A stretch of 64,000 bases of DNA from Rhodobacterales bacterium (GCA_009993005.1 JAACUH010000056.1:31481-95480), one strand, 5' to 3'; shown: positions 51,070 to 59,747, numbered from the stretch's first letter. A program made the numbers and translations. The notes: a model not told the origin generated them from the letters alone.

Positions 51070-52379
51070 CCATGCTCGACGCGACCACCGACTTGCGCAC
51101 GCAGACCGACAGGATCTTCCGGCGCAAGCAGATCACGGGCTTTGCCGTGCCGGCGGTGATCCTGGCCTATCTCACCTATATCTTCTTTGCCTTCGATGTA
51201 GGGGGCCTGGCCGAGCGTGCACGGATGGACAATGCCGCGACTCTGGTTGCCGACAGCTACAGCTACAAGACCCATGTCACCCGAGACAACCGCAATGGCG
51301 AGACGTCATTCGCCATCGAGGGCGAGCGCAAGGGCACCTATGCCCCCGGCACCACCCCGGATTGGGTGAGCCGTGAGGGCGATGATGTGATCGTGGACCT
51401 CGGCGACGGCCATCTGGTGCATTTCCTGCCCGAGGGGCGGGTCACCTATGAAGTGCCCGGTTACGGCACGATCGAGATGCAGGCCCTCGACGACCGGGTG
51501 CTGACCAACCTCGGCGCCACGCCGCCCGCCTGGATCAATGCCTCTGAAACCCGCGTGGCGATCACCACCGATGCAGGCCGCGTGAGCGTCACCCGGTCCA
51601 AGACCGAGGTGTTCCGCTATTCCTTTGGCTGGGAGCTCTTCTGGTTCACGCTCGACAGCCCCTATCACGACGTGGGCGTGCTCAGCCTGCTGACCGGACC
51701 GCAGCTCGACCCGGCGCGCAGCAACATCGTGGGCGCCTGGGAGGATTTCTGGTCGAACGGCATGTGGCGGCACGCCGACGTGTTCTGGGCCATTGGCGAG
51801 ACGATCCTGATGGCCTTTCTCGGCACCTTTGGCGCGGCCATCGTGGCGCTGCCGCTGGCCTTCATGGCCGCCCGCAACTTTGCGCCCTTCGTGGCCGTGC
51901 GGTTCTTCGTGCGGCGGATCTTCGACTTCGTGCGCGGGGTGGACGGGCTGATCTGGACGATCATCCTGAGCCGCGCCTTTGGCCCCGGCCCGCTGACCGG
52001 CGCGCTCGCGATCCTCGTTACCGACACCGGCAGCTTTGGCAAGAGCTTTTCCGAGGCGCTTGAAAACGTCGATGACAAGCAGATCGAGGGCGTGCGCTCG
52101 ACCGGGGCGAGCCCGGTGCAGCGCTATCGCTTTGGCGTGATCCCGCAGGTGACGCCGGTGCTGCTGAGCCAGATCCTCTATTACTTCGAAAGCAACACCC
52201 GAAGCGCCACCATCATCGGTGCGATCACCGGCGGCGGCATCGGGCTGTTCCTGACACAGGCCATGCAGACCCAGAAAGACTGGGAAGAGGTCAGCTACTA
52301 CATCGTGCTCATCGTGATTATGGTGATGGTGATGGACAGTTTGTCAGGCTGGCTGCGCAAGCGTCTCATCCGGGGATAG
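51066..52379 (+). CDS. phnE2: Phosphonate ABC transporter permease 2, with a long periplasmic insert
   Basis: The 437-residue protein has the normal PhnE core in its C-terminal half (FVRGVDGLIWTIILSRAFGPG, EGVRSTGASPVQRYRFGVIPQV, SATIIGAITGGGIGLFL). Between its first helix (ITGFAVPAVILAYLTYIFFAF) and the core it carries about 150 extra residues, mainly beta-like (residues 50-200, e.g. GDDVIVDLGDGHLVHFLPEG). This makes it far longer than PhnE1. The insert lies where it would face the periplasm and could contact PhnD. It starts in an ATGA overlap with phnE1. Confidence 0.92.
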   Translation: MTMLDATTDLRTQTDRIFRRKQITGFAVPAVILAYLTYIFFAFDVGGLAERARMDNAATLVADSYSYKTHVTRDNRNGETSFAIEGERKGTYAPGTTPDWVSREGDDVIVDLGDGHLVHFLPEGRVTYEVPGYGTIEMQALDDRVLTNLGATPPAWINASETRVAITTDAGRVSVTRSKTEVFRYSFGWELFWFTLDSPYHDVGVLSLLTGPQLDPARSNIVGAWEDFWSNGMWRHADVFWAIGETILMAFLGTFGAAIVALPLAFMAARNFAPFVAVRFFVRRIFDFVRGVDGLIWTIILSRAFGPGPLTGALAILVTDTGSFGKSFSEALENVDDKQIEGVRSTGASPVQRYRFGVIPQVTPVLLSQILYYFESNTRSATIIGAITGGGIGLFLTQAMQTQKDWEEVSYYIVLIVIMVMVMDSLSGWLRKRLIRG

Positions 52380-52382
52380 AGC

Positions 52383-52997
52383 ATGCCGAAACTGGGCGAG
52401 GCGCCGCTGGTCCATGAGGGCGCGGCGCTGACCGACACCGTGCTCGGCCGCTGGACCGAGGTCGGCGCGGGGACCAAGATGCTGGGGGTGCGCTTTGGCG
52501 ACTACAGCTATTGCGCACGGCTCTGCGACCTCGCCCATGCCCATGTCGGCAAGTTCGCCAATATCGCGAGCATGGTGCGGGTGGGGGCCACCGACCATCC
52601 GCTCGACCGGGCGAGCCTGCATCATTTCATGTATCGCGCGACCTACTATTGGGACGATGCAGAGGACGAGGCCGCCGTCTTTGCCGCCCGTGCGGCGCGG
52701 GTGGCCCATGTCGGGCACGACACCTGGCTGGGCCACGCCTGCATCATCAAGCCCGGCGTCACAGTGGGCGACGGCGCGGTCGTGGGCTCTGGCGCGGTCG
52801 TGACCAAAAATGTCGCGCCCTATACCATCGTGGCCGGCAACCCCGCCCGCCTGCTGCGCCTGCGCCAGCCGCCCGAGGTGGCCGCGCGGCTCCAGGCGCT
52901 CGCCTGGTGGGACTGGGACCACGCCCTCCTGCGCGCCACGCTCGACGATTTCCGCAGCCTGAGCGCGGTCGATTTCCTTGCCCGCTACGAGGGCTGA
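52383..52997 (+). CDS. Phosphonate-associated hexapeptide-repeat transferase
   Basis: The 204-residue protein has a left-handed beta-helix: hexapeptide units such as VGAGTKMLGVRFGDYSY and LGHACIIKPGVTVGDGAVVGSGAVVTKNVAPYTIVAGNPAR, plus a catalytic-type His in the DHP segment (VGATDHPLDRAS). This is the chloramphenicol-acetyltransferase-like family found in C-P lyase clusters (TIGR03308-like by memory). An acetyl transfer to an aminophosphonate or related intermediate is plausible but unproven. It starts 3 bp after phnE2. Its stop is adjacent to the stop of phnM1 on the other strand. Confidence 0.88.
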   Translation: MPKLGEAPLVHEGAALTDTVLGRWTEVGAGTKMLGVRFGDYSYCARLCDLAHAHVGKFANIASMVRVGATDHPLDRASLHHFMYRATYYWDDAEDEAAVFAARAARVAHVGHDTWLGHACIIKPGVTVGDGAVVGSGAVVTKNVAPYTIVAGNPARLLRLRQPPEVAARLQALAWWDWDHALLRATLDDFRSLSAVDFLARYEG

Positions 52998-54179
52998 CTA
53001 CTCTGCCGCCATCCGCAGCGGTTGCGCGGCATCGACAAAGCGCAACGCCGCCTCGCCCGCGAGATAGGTGATCCGGCCGCCCGCGATGGTGCATTCCACC
53101 GTGCGCGTTTCCTTGTGGATCACCACCAGATCGGCACGCTTGCCCTGTTCGATCACGCCACGGTCGGGCATCTGCATGATCTGCGCCGGGTTGGCCGAGA
53201 TCAGCGCCCAGGCGCCCGGCAGGTCGAGCACGCCCTCATCCACCAGCGCAAAGGCCGCGCGGGCCAGCGCCGGATAGTGGTAGTCGGACACCAGCGCATC
53301 GCATTTGCCTGCCCGCACCAGCGCCGTGGCCGAGATATTGCCCGCCTGGCTGCCACCCCGCACCACATTGGGCGCGCCCATCAGCACCGGGTCACCCACG
53401 GCGCGCGCGACATTGGCAGGGGCAAAGGCGGTGGGAAATTCGCAGATCCGCGCGCCCAGCATCGAGAATGTCTCGCGCGTTTCGCCGTCGGGGTCGTCGT
53501 GGCTGCCATAGGTCACGCCCAGCGCGTCAAAGGCTTCGGCCAGACGGCAGAGCTTGCGCGGGACCTCATGGGCGCGGGTGCGGGCGGTCTCGACGACTTC
53601 CATCATCTGCGCGCCGGTGCGCCCGTTGCGCTTGGCCCAGCCTTCGAGCTCATGCGGGCGTTCGGCCCACATGGTCAGCGCCTCGCTCAGGTGGTTGTTG
53701 AACACCACATAGTCGATGGCATAGCGCCGCACCGCGGCGAGCATCCGGTCGGCGCTGTCGGTCTCGTGCGTTTCATAGCGGATCTGGATGCGCAGATCGG
53801 TGAGCGCGCGGGGGCGGTATTCGGCCAGCGCCATCATCAGCCGTTCGGCGAAATCGGGGCTGCGGTGGCCGCCCTCCCAGGACCAGCTCTGCGCGAGCCA
53901 GGCGGTGGTCACGCCATTGGCCGCCGCGTCCTGATCGGCGCCGCGCAACGCCATGGACAACGGAAACGGCGCCGAAGGGCGCGGTGCCACGTGCCGCTCG
54001 AACGCGTCGCCATGCAGGTCGATGATGCCGGGGAGGATATAATAGCCCGTCAGGTCCACCGCCGGATAGGGGCCCGCATCGATCCGTCCGCCGGCGATCG
54101 CCACGGTGCGGTCCTGCATCTTGCCGTCGCGCAAGGCCGTGGCGCCCCGCAGGCGCAAGGGAGAAAGGCGGTTTTCCAT
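52998..54179 (-). CDS. phnM: PhnM-type triphosphate diphosphatase, paralogue 1
   Basis: The 393-residue amidohydrolase-family protein is of the PhnM type. That enzyme removes pyrophosphate from ribose 1-methylphosphonate 5-triphosphate ahead of C-P cleavage. Metal-site motif LPGIIDLHGDAFERHVAPRP has His-Gly-Asp at 56-58, unlike the canonical His-Thr-Asp of PhnM2. VTYGSHDDPDGE and the C-terminal KCDALVSDYHYPAL hold later ligands. The ATG at 54179 starts the conserved region. It follows phnF by 56 bp on the same strand and is probably co-transcribed with it. Confidence 0.88.
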   Translation of the reverse strand: MENRLSPLRLRGATALRDGKMQDRTVAIAGGRIDAGPYPAVDLTGYYILPGIIDLHGDAFERHVAPRPSAPFPLSMALRGADQDAAANGVTTAWLAQSWSWEGGHRSPDFAERLMMALAEYRPRALTDLRIQIRYETHETDSADRMLAAVRRYAIDYVVFNNHLSEALTMWAERPHELEGWAKRNGRTGAQMMEVVETARTRAHEVPRKLCRLAEAFDALGVTYGSHDDPDGETRETFSMLGARICEFPTAFAPANVARAVGDPVLMGAPNVVRGGSQAGNISATALVRAGKCDALVSDYHYPALARAAFALVDEGVLDLPGAWALISANPAQIMQMPDRGVIEQGKRADLVVIHKETRTVECTIAGGRITYLAGEAALRFVDAAQPLRMAAE

Positions 54180-54235
54180 CAGCGACTGTGTCCGTTTGTC
54201 ATCACGAGTGGTCCTGTGGATAACATCACCATGCA

Positions 54236-54988
54236 TCAGTCCTGTGACAAAATCGGGTCGGAATCCCCTTGTTTTTCTGTCTCTTCGCGTAAAGTCAGCG
54301 TGATCCGGTCGCCGGCGAACCATGTCGTCCCGTATTCGACAGGCTGGCCGCCCGGGGCGGTGTTGATGGCAACCGTGCGCAGAATCGGATCGCCCTCCTG
54401 CACGCGCAGGTGGATCGCCTGCACCGCTGTGGCCAGTTGTGCGGTGATGCGTGTTTCGAACCGCGTGTAATCGGCGATGCCGAGGTCCGACAGCGCGCGC
54501 GTCACCGACTGCTGTGCACGCAGCAGGGCGGGAAGGCCGGGCATGGTCGCGGCCGGAAAGACGCTGCGAAACAGCGCGATGGGCTGGCCATCGGCAAGCG
54601 AGAGCCCCTCGCAGACATGCACGGGCGCGCCGGGGGCGATCCGCAGCGCCTGTGCCTCGGTCGCGTCGCTCGCGCGGGTCTCGATCGACAGGATCTCGCG
54701 GCCCGGCACCTTGCCCGAGGCGGCGAGGTTGCGGTGAAAGCGCACGCGCCGGCCCAGCGGATAGTCGGTCGGTGTGGCCGCGACGAACACGCCCGCGCCG
54801 CGCCGCGACAGGACCAGCCCTTCGGTGGCCATCCGGGCCAGCGCATGGCGCACCGTGTGCCGGTTCACGCCGAAACGGGTGGCCAGCGCGCCCTCGGACG
54901 GCAGGCGGTCGCCCGGCCGGTAATGGCCGGCGGCGATTTCGGCGGTGAGGGTCGTGGCGATGGACTGCCAGAGCGCGGTGCGGGCCAT
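54236..54988 (-). CDS. phnF: GntR/HutC-family phosphonate regulator
   Basis: The 250-residue repressor has an N-terminal winged helix (GHYRPGDRLPSEGALATRFGVNRHTVRHALARMATEGLV) and a C-terminal UTRA effector domain (about 85-240, with VHVCEGLSLADGQPIALFRSVFP and VEYGTTWFAGDRITLTL). This is the PhnF layout. It is transcribed divergently from phnG with 79 bp between, containing a paired TTGTCTAG/TTGTATAG site inside its own promoter. A TTG at 54997 would add three residues; the ATG is preferred. Confidence 0.92.
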   Translation of the reverse strand: MARTALWQSIATTLTAEIAAGHYRPGDRLPSEGALATRFGVNRHTVRHALARMATEGLVLSRRGAGVFVAATPTDYPLGRRVRFHRNLAASGKVPGREILSIETRASDATEAQALRIAPGAPVHVCEGLSLADGQPIALFRSVFPAATMPGLPALLRAQQSVTRALSDLGIADYTRFETRITAQLATAVQAIHLRVQEGDPILRTVAINTAPGGQPVEYGTTWFAGDRITLTLREETEKQGDSDPILSQD

Positions 54989-55015
54989 GTTACACAATTG
55001 TCATTTGCGGGAGGC

Positions 55016-55044
55016 ATCGTATTTGTCTAGTTGTATAGTATCAA
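55016..55044 (-). promoter_or_regulatory. phnF promoter with candidate PhnF operator
   Basis: On the minus strand TTGATA (55044-55039), a 17-bp spacer and TACGAT (55021-55016) form a good sigma-70 promoter 27 bp before phnF. The spacer holds two tandem copies on the plus strand, TTGTCTAG (55023-55030) and TTGTATAG (55031-55038). A repressor bound there would block phnF and could also affect phnG on the other strand. Confidence 0.55.
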
Positions 55045-55067
55045 CAGCGACTCGGCAAGGTGAGAGA

Positions 55068-55523
55068 ATGGACGGCAAGGCCACAGCGCAGACGGACCGG
55101 CAGCATTGGCTGGGCCTGCTCGCCCGCGCGCCCGCCGGACGGCTGGACGCGCTCTGCCGGGCCGCGCAAGTGCCGCGCGCGGGCACCTGGCTGCGCCGGG
55201 CCGAGATCGGCACGGTGATGCTGCGCGGGCGCGCCGGGGGCACCGGGGCGCCCTTCAATCTGGGCGAGATCACGGTGACGCGCGCGGCGGTCGAACTGCC
55301 CGGCGGCACGGTCGGCCATGGCCATGTGCAGGGCCGCGACAAGGCTGCGGCGGAATGGGCCGCGCTGGTCGATGCGCTGATGCAGACCGATGCGGCCGGG
55401 CGGCTGCGCCCGGCGATCCTCGACCCCATCGCCGCCGAACTTGCCGCGACCGCGGCCGACCGCGCGGCCAGGGCTGCCGCGACCAGGGTCGAGTTTTTCA
55501 CGCTTGTGCGGGGAGAGGACTGA
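55068..55523 (+). CDS. phnG: C-P lyase core subunit PhnG
   Basis: The 151-residue protein is a subunit of the PhnGHIJ core complex, which (with PhnI) couples the phosphonate to the ribose of ATP. PhnG pattern: [56 protein letters not shown] and VGHGHVQGRDKAAAEWAAL. The ATG at 55068 follows AAGGTGAGAGA. It is the first gene of the lyase operon, overlapping phnH by one base. Confidence 0.95.
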   Translation: MDGKATAQTDRQHWLGLLARAPAGRLDALCRAAQVPRAGTWLRRAEIGTVMLRGRAGGTGAPFNLGEITVTRAAVELPGGTVGHGHVQGRDKAAAEWAALVDALMQTDAAGRLRPAILDPIAAELAATAADRAARAAATRVEFFTLVRGED

Positions 55524-56086
55524 TGCGCGCTCAGGTTCTGGCGGGGGGATTTGCCGATGCCCCGGTGGATGCGGCCCATGCCTTTCGGGCCGCGATGGGC
55601 GCGATGGCGCGACCCGGTCGCATCCATGACATCGCAGGTGCGCAACCGCCGGCGCCGCTCTCGGTCGCGGCGGGGACGCTGCTGCTCACGCTCTGCGATC
55701 CGGGCACGCCGGTCCATCTGGCGGGGGCGCATGACCGGGCCGAGGTGCGCGACTGGCTCACCTTTCACACCGGCGCGCCTGTTGCCGGCCCCGCCGATTG
55801 CGCCTTTGCGCTGGGGACATGGGATGCGCTTGGCCCGCTGTCCGCCTATCCGATCGGCACGGCGGACTACCCCGACCGCTCTGCCACGCTGATCGTCGAA
55901 ATGGCGGCCCTTCGGTCCGAAGGCACGACCCTGCGCGGGCCGGGGATCAGGGACATGGCCGCGCTGAACCTGCCGGACGCGGCGGCGTTTCACATGAACT
56001 CCGCGCTCTATCCTCTTGGTCGGGATTTCTTTTTCACCTGTGGCGCGCAGCTTGCGGCGCTGCCGCGCAGCACGAGGATCGGCTGA
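55523..56086 (+). CDS. phnH: C-P lyase core subunit PhnH
   Basis: The 187-residue subunit shows the PhnH pattern: FADAPVDAAHAFRAAMGAMARPGRIHDI at the start, LLLTLCDPGTPVHLAGAHD and a C-terminal FHMNSALYPLGRDFFFTCGAQLAALPRSTRI. It forms part of the dimeric PhnGHIJ complex. It is linked to phnG and phnI by one-base TGATG junctions, so the core subunits are translated in step. Confidence 0.95.
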   Translation: MRAQVLAGGFADAPVDAAHAFRAAMGAMARPGRIHDIAGAQPPAPLSVAAGTLLLTLCDPGTPVHLAGAHDRAEVRDWLTFHTGAPVAGPADCAFALGTWDALGPLSAYPIGTADYPDRSATLIVEMAALRSEGTTLRGPGIRDMAALNLPDAAAFHMNSALYPLGRDFFFTCGAQLAALPRSTRIG

Positions 56087-57171
56087 TGTATGTCGCGGTC
56101 AAGGGTGGCGAGCGCGCTATCGACAATGCCCATGCCTGGCTCGCCGAAGAGCGACGCGGCGATGTGGGGGTGGCGGAACTCGGTGTCGCGCAGATCCGCG
56201 AACAGCTTGCGCTTGCCGTCAACCGGGTGATGGCCGAAGGGTCGCTCTACGACCCCGACCTGGCCGCGCTGGCGATCAAGCAGGCGCGTGGCGACCTGAT
56301 CGAGGCGGTGTTCCTGATCCGCGCCTATCGCACCACGCTGCCGCGCTTTGGCGCCTCGCGCCCGGTCGATACCGACGCCATGCGCTGCGACAGGCGCATC
56401 TCTGCCACGTTCAAGGATCTGCCGGGCGGGCAGGTGCTGGGGCCGACATTCGACTACACGCACCGCTTGCTCGATTTCGCGCTGATGGCCGAGGGCGAGG
56501 CGCCGATGGCGCCGCGCGCGCCTGTCACGGGCGAGGCCGTGCCGCATGTGATGGCGCTGCTCGACCGCGAGGGGCTGATCCAGCAGGAGCCCGCCACCGG
56601 CACCACGCCGCCCGACCTCACGCGCGAGCCGATGGAGCTTCCCGCCGACCGTGCGCTGCGGCTGCAGGCGCTGACGCGGGGCGACGAGGGCTTTGTCCTC
56701 GGCCTGGCCTATTCCACGCAGCGCGGCTATGGGCGCACCCACGCCTTTGTGGGCGAGCTGCGCATCGGCGCGGTCACGGTCGAGATGGACATCCCCGAGC
56801 TGGGTTTTGCCATAACGCTGGGCGAGGTGGTGCTGACCGAATGCGAGACGGTCAACCAGTTTGCGGGCTCAAAGACCGAGCCGCCGCAGTTTACCCGCGG
56901 CTATGGCCTGGTGTTCGGCCAGTCCGAGCGCAAGGCGATCTCGATGAGCCTTGTGGACCGCGCGCTGCGCTGGCGCGAGCTGGGCGAGGATGACGAAGGC
57001 GTGCCGGCGCAGGACGAGGAGTTTGTGTTGATGCACGCGGACAATGTGCAGGCCACCGGGTTTCTGGAACATATCAAGCTGCCCCATTACGTCGATTTCC
57101 AGTCCGAACTGGAACTGATCCGCAAGTTGCGCCGCACGGCGCAGGCCGAGACGCAGGAGGCCGCAGAATGA
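56086..57171 (+). CDS. phnI: C-P lyase core subunit PhnI (nucleosidase)
   Basis: The 361-residue protein catalyses displacement of adenine from ATP by methylphosphonate, helped by PhnG, H and L. Characteristic stretches are MYVAVKGGERAIDNAHAWL, VNRVMAEGSLYDPDLAALAIKQARGD, LAYSTQRGYGRTHAFVGELR, VLTECETVNQFAG and HADNVQATGFLEHIKLPHYVDFQSE. It starts one base into the phnH stop. An antisense small gene separates it from phnJ. Confidence 0.95.
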   Translation: MYVAVKGGERAIDNAHAWLAEERRGDVGVAELGVAQIREQLALAVNRVMAEGSLYDPDLAALAIKQARGDLIEAVFLIRAYRTTLPRFGASRPVDTDAMRCDRRISATFKDLPGGQVLGPTFDYTHRLLDFALMAEGEAPMAPRAPVTGEAVPHVMALLDREGLIQQEPATGTTPPDLTREPMELPADRALRLQALTRGDEGFVLGLAYSTQRGYGRTHAFVGELRIGAVTVEMDIPELGFAITLGEVVLTECETVNQFAGSKTEPPQFTRGYGLVFGQSERKAISMSLVDRALRWRELGEDDEGVPAQDEEFVLMHADNVQATGFLEHIKLPHYVDFQSELELIRKLRRTAQAETQEAAE

Positions 57172-57184
57172 CTGCCGCCTCACG

Positions 57185-57367
57185 TTACCGCGATTTCGGC
57201 ACGCCGCGCCTCGGATCGGATCGGGCCATGCCGCCTGTCGGCCTCTTCATCCGGACACCGCTGTTCGGCAGGTGCCCGTCCCGGCGAAAGGCGACCCAGG
57301 CCGCGACCCCGACGATCACCGCTACAATCAGCATCAGTGCGCCGAACCCCCACATCACCCATTCCAT
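57185..57367 (-). CDS. Small membrane protein antisense within the C-P lyase operon
   Basis: The 60-residue protein consists of one strong transmembrane helix (MEWVMWGFGALMLIVAVIVG continuing VAAWVAF) and a basic C-terminal tail (RRDGHLPNSGVRMKRPTGG). AAGGGG lies seven bases before its ATG, which supports translation. It faces against phnI and phnJ and fills the 219-bp gap between them. A competing plus-strand frame starting at the phnI stop (ATGA) has no protein-like features. The function is unknown. Confidence 0.65.
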   Translation of the reverse strand: MEWVMWGFGALMLIVAVIVGVAAWVAFRRDGHLPNSGVRMKRPTGGMARSDPRRGVPKSR

Positions 57368-57390
57368 CGCAACACCCCTTCGAGAAATTG

Positions 57391-58230
57391 ATGTCTGATT
57401 ACAACTTTGCATATCTGGACGAACAGACCAAGCGGATGATCCGCCGCGCGATCCTCAAGGGGCTGGCGGTGCCGGGCTATCAGGTGCCCTTTGCCAGCCG
57501 CGAGATGCCGATGCCCTATGGCTGGGGCACTGGCGGCGTGCAGGTGACGGCGGCCTGTCTGGTGCCCGAGGACCGGCTCAAGGTGATCGACCAGGGCGCC
57601 GATGACACCACCAACGCCGTGTCGATCCGCAAGTTCTTTGCCCGCACCGCCGGGGTCGCCACGACCGCGCACACCGCCGAGGCGAGCGTCATCCAGACCC
57701 GCCACCGCATCCCCGAAGTGCCGCTGAGCGAGGACCAGATCCTTGTCTATCAGGTGCCGATCCCCGAGCCCCTGCGCTTTCTCGAGCCGCGCGAGACCGA
57801 GACGCGGCGGATGCATGCGCTTGAGGATTACGGGCTGATGCATGTGAAACTCTACGAGGATATCGCCCGGCACGGGGCGATCGCCACCGCCTATGCCTAT
57901 CCGGTCAGGGTCGAGGGGCGCTATGTGATGGACCCATCGCCGATCCCCAAGTTCGACAACCCCAAGCTGTCGATGGCCGCGATCCAGCTTTTCGGCGCGG
58001 GGCGCGAACAGCGCATCTATGCGCTGCCGCCCTATTGCGATGTCGTGAGCCTCGATTTCGACGATTTTCCCTTTGACCCGTCCAAGGCCGATGCGCCCTG
58101 TGCGCTTTGTGGTGCGACGCATACCTACCTCGACGAGGTCATCACCGATGATGCGGGCGGGCGGATGTTCGTCTGTTCCGACACCGATTATTGCGCCGGC
58201 CGGCAGGCGGCAGGGGAGGCTGCGCCATGA
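57391..58230 (+). CDS. phnJ: C-P lyase radical SAM enzyme PhnJ
   Basis: The 279-residue protein cleaves the carbon-phosphorus bond of ribose 1-methylphosphonate 5-phosphate by radical chemistry. The iron-sulfur and catalytic cysteines are at about 237, 240 and 262 (CALC ... FVCSD) and 268 (TDYCAG). This has the same spacing as the four cysteines of the E. coli enzyme. The N terminus MSDYNFAYLDEQTKRMIRRAILKGL and PYCDVVSLDFDDFPF are typical. It overlaps phnK by four bases. Confidence 0.96.
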   Translation: MSDYNFAYLDEQTKRMIRRAILKGLAVPGYQVPFASREMPMPYGWGTGGVQVTAACLVPEDRLKVIDQGADDTTNAVSIRKFFARTAGVATTAHTAEASVIQTRHRIPEVPLSEDQILVYQVPIPEPLRFLEPRETETRRMHALEDYGLMHVKLYEDIARHGAIATAYAYPVRVEGRYVMDPSPIPKFDNPKLSMAAIQLFGAGREQRIYALPPYCDVVSLDFDDFPFDPSKADAPCALCGATHTYLDEVITDDAGGRMFVCSDTDYCAGRQAAGEAAP

Positions 58231-58997
58231 CGCCGCTGTTGCAGGTCCGGGACCTGGGCAAATCCTACGGCCGCCATATCGGCTGCGCGGACGTGTCCCT
58301 TGACCTCTGGCCGGGCGAGGTGATGGGCATCGTCGGCGAGAGCGGGTCGGGCAAATCGACGCTGCTGGCCTGCATGGCGGGGCATGTCGTGCCGGACCGC
58401 GGGCAGGTGATCTTTGACACCCGCGCCGACGGGCCGCGCGACACCGTGAGCATGTCCGAGCCCGCGCGGCGGATGCTGGGGCGCACCGACTGGGCCTTTG
58501 TGCACCAGCATGCGCGCGACGGGCTGCGCATGGGGGTGAGTGCGGGGGGCAATGTGGGCGAGCGGCTGATGGCCGTGGGCGCGCGCCATTATGGCGACAT
58601 CCGCGCGACCGCCACCGACTGGCTGGGCCGGGTCGAGATCGACGCGGGGCGCATCGACGACCGGCCTGCGACCTTTTCGGGCGGGATGCAGCAGCGCCTG
58701 CAGATCGCGCGCAACCTTGTCACCGGGCCGCGGCTGGTGTTCATGGACGAGCCCACCGGCGGGCTCGACGTGAGCGTGCAGGCGCGGCTTCTGGATCTGT
58801 TGCGCGGGCTGGTGCGGCGGATGGGGCTGTCGGCGGTGATCGTGACGCATGACCTCGCCGTGGTGCGGTTGCTCGCGGACCGGCTGATGGTGATGAAGGA
58901 TGGCCGCGTGGTCGAGACGGGGCTGACCGATCAGGTGCTCGACGACCCGCAGCATGGCTATACGCAGCTCTTGGTGAGTTCGGTGCTGCAGGTCTGA
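58227..58997 (+). CDS. phnK: C-P lyase ABC-type ATPase PhnK
   Basis: The 256-residue ATPase binds the PhnGHIJ core and is not a transporter subunit. It carries Walker A GESGSGKSTLLACM, the Q-loop region DWAFVHQHARDGLRMGVSAGGNV, the signature FSGGMQQRLQIARNLVTGP, Walker B LVFMDEPTGGLDVSVQARLLDLLRGL and TQLLVSSVLQV at the end. The start overlaps phnJ in ATGA. An intergenic element follows its stop by 23 bp, splitting phnK from phnL. Confidence 0.95.
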   Translation: MTPLLQVRDLGKSYGRHIGCADVSLDLWPGEVMGIVGESGSGKSTLLACMAGHVVPDRGQVIFDTRADGPRDTVSMSEPARRMLGRTDWAFVHQHARDGLRMGVSAGGNVGERLMAVGARHYGDIRATATDWLGRVEIDAGRIDDRPATFSGGMQQRLQIARNLVTGPRLVFMDEPTGGLDVSVQARLLDLLRGLVRRMGLSAVIVTHDLAVVRLLADRLMVMKDGRVVETGLTDQVLDDPQHGYTQLLVSSVLQV

Positions 58998-59020
58998 GAC
59001 CTGGGCATGTGGAGACTTCG

Positions 59021-59055
59021 GAGCCTCCGGCGGGGATATTTTTAGCAAGATGAAG
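59021..59055 (+). repeat. Dispersed intergenic element, copy F
   Basis: GAGCCTCCGGCGGGGATATT followed by TTTAGCAAGATGAAG. It lies between phnK and phnL in the sense direction, 12 bp before the phnL GTG. Being inside an operon, it could act as an attenuator between the two. Confidence 0.8.
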
Positions 59056-59066
59056 GGGGGACCGGC

Positions 59067-59747
59067 GTGATCAGGATCGAGGGCGTGGCCAAGACATTTA
59101 CCCTGCACAATCAGGGCGGTGCAGTCATCGAGGTGATGCGGGGCGCGGCGCTGCGGGTCGCGGCTGGCGAATGCGTGGGGCTGGTGGGCGCGTCGGGGGC
59201 CGGGAAATCCACGCTGATGCGGATGATCTGGGGCAATTACCTCGCCGCTGCCGGGCGCATCATGGTGGGCGATGTCGATGTGGCGCAGGCCGCGCCGCGC
59301 GGGATCATCGCGCTGCGGCGCGAGACGCTGGGCTATGTGAGCCAGTTCCTGCGGGTCGTGCCGCGCGTGCCGACGGTCGATGTGGTGGCCGAGCCGCTGC
59401 TGGCGCTGGGTCATGACGAAGAGGCGGCGCGGGCGCAGGCGCGCGCGATGCTGGCGCGGCTGAATATTCCGCAGACGCTCTGGGCGCTGTCGCCCACGAC
59501 ATTTTCGGGGGGCGAGCAGCAGCGGGTGAATATCGCGCGCGGCTTTGTGCATCCCTTTCCGGCGTTGTTGCTGGATGAGCCGACGGCGTCGCTCGACGCG
59601 GCCAATCGCGAGGTGGTGCTGGGGCTGATCGCTGCGGCCAAGGCGCGGGGGGCCGCGATCGTGGGGATCTTTCATGACGAGGACGCGCGGGCGCGGGTCT
59701 GCGACAGGCTGGTTGACGTGACGGCCTTTGCGCCGCAAGCGGCATGA
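59067..59747 (+). CDS. phnL: C-P lyase ABC-type ATPase PhnL
   Basis: The 226-residue ATPase assists PhnI in forming ribose 1-methylphosphonate triphosphate. MIRIEGVAKTFTLHNQGGAVIEVMRG is the PhnL start, Walker A is [11 protein letters not shown], the signature is [20 protein letters not shown], Walker B is LLLDEPTASLDAAN, and GIFHDEDARARVCDRLVDV closes the domain. It starts with GTG after the intergenic element. It overlaps phnN by four bases. Confidence 0.95.
   Translation: MIRIEGVAKTFTLHNQGGAVIEVMRGAALRVAAGECVGLVGASGAGKSTLMRMIWGNYLAAAGRIMVGDVDVAQAAPRGIIALRRETLGYVSQFLRVVPRVPTVDVVAEPLLALGHDEEAARAQARAMLARLNIPQTLWALSPTTFSGGEQQRVNIARGFVHPFPALLLDEPTASLDAANREVVLGLIAAAKARGAAIVGIFHDEDARARVCDRLVDVTAFAPQAA

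Noticed and set aside
57168..57398. Plus-strand 76-codon frame between phnI and phnJ
   Set aside because: It starts in an ATGA overlap but lacks hydrophobic or domain features. The minus-strand frame has a ribosome site and a clear membrane helix.
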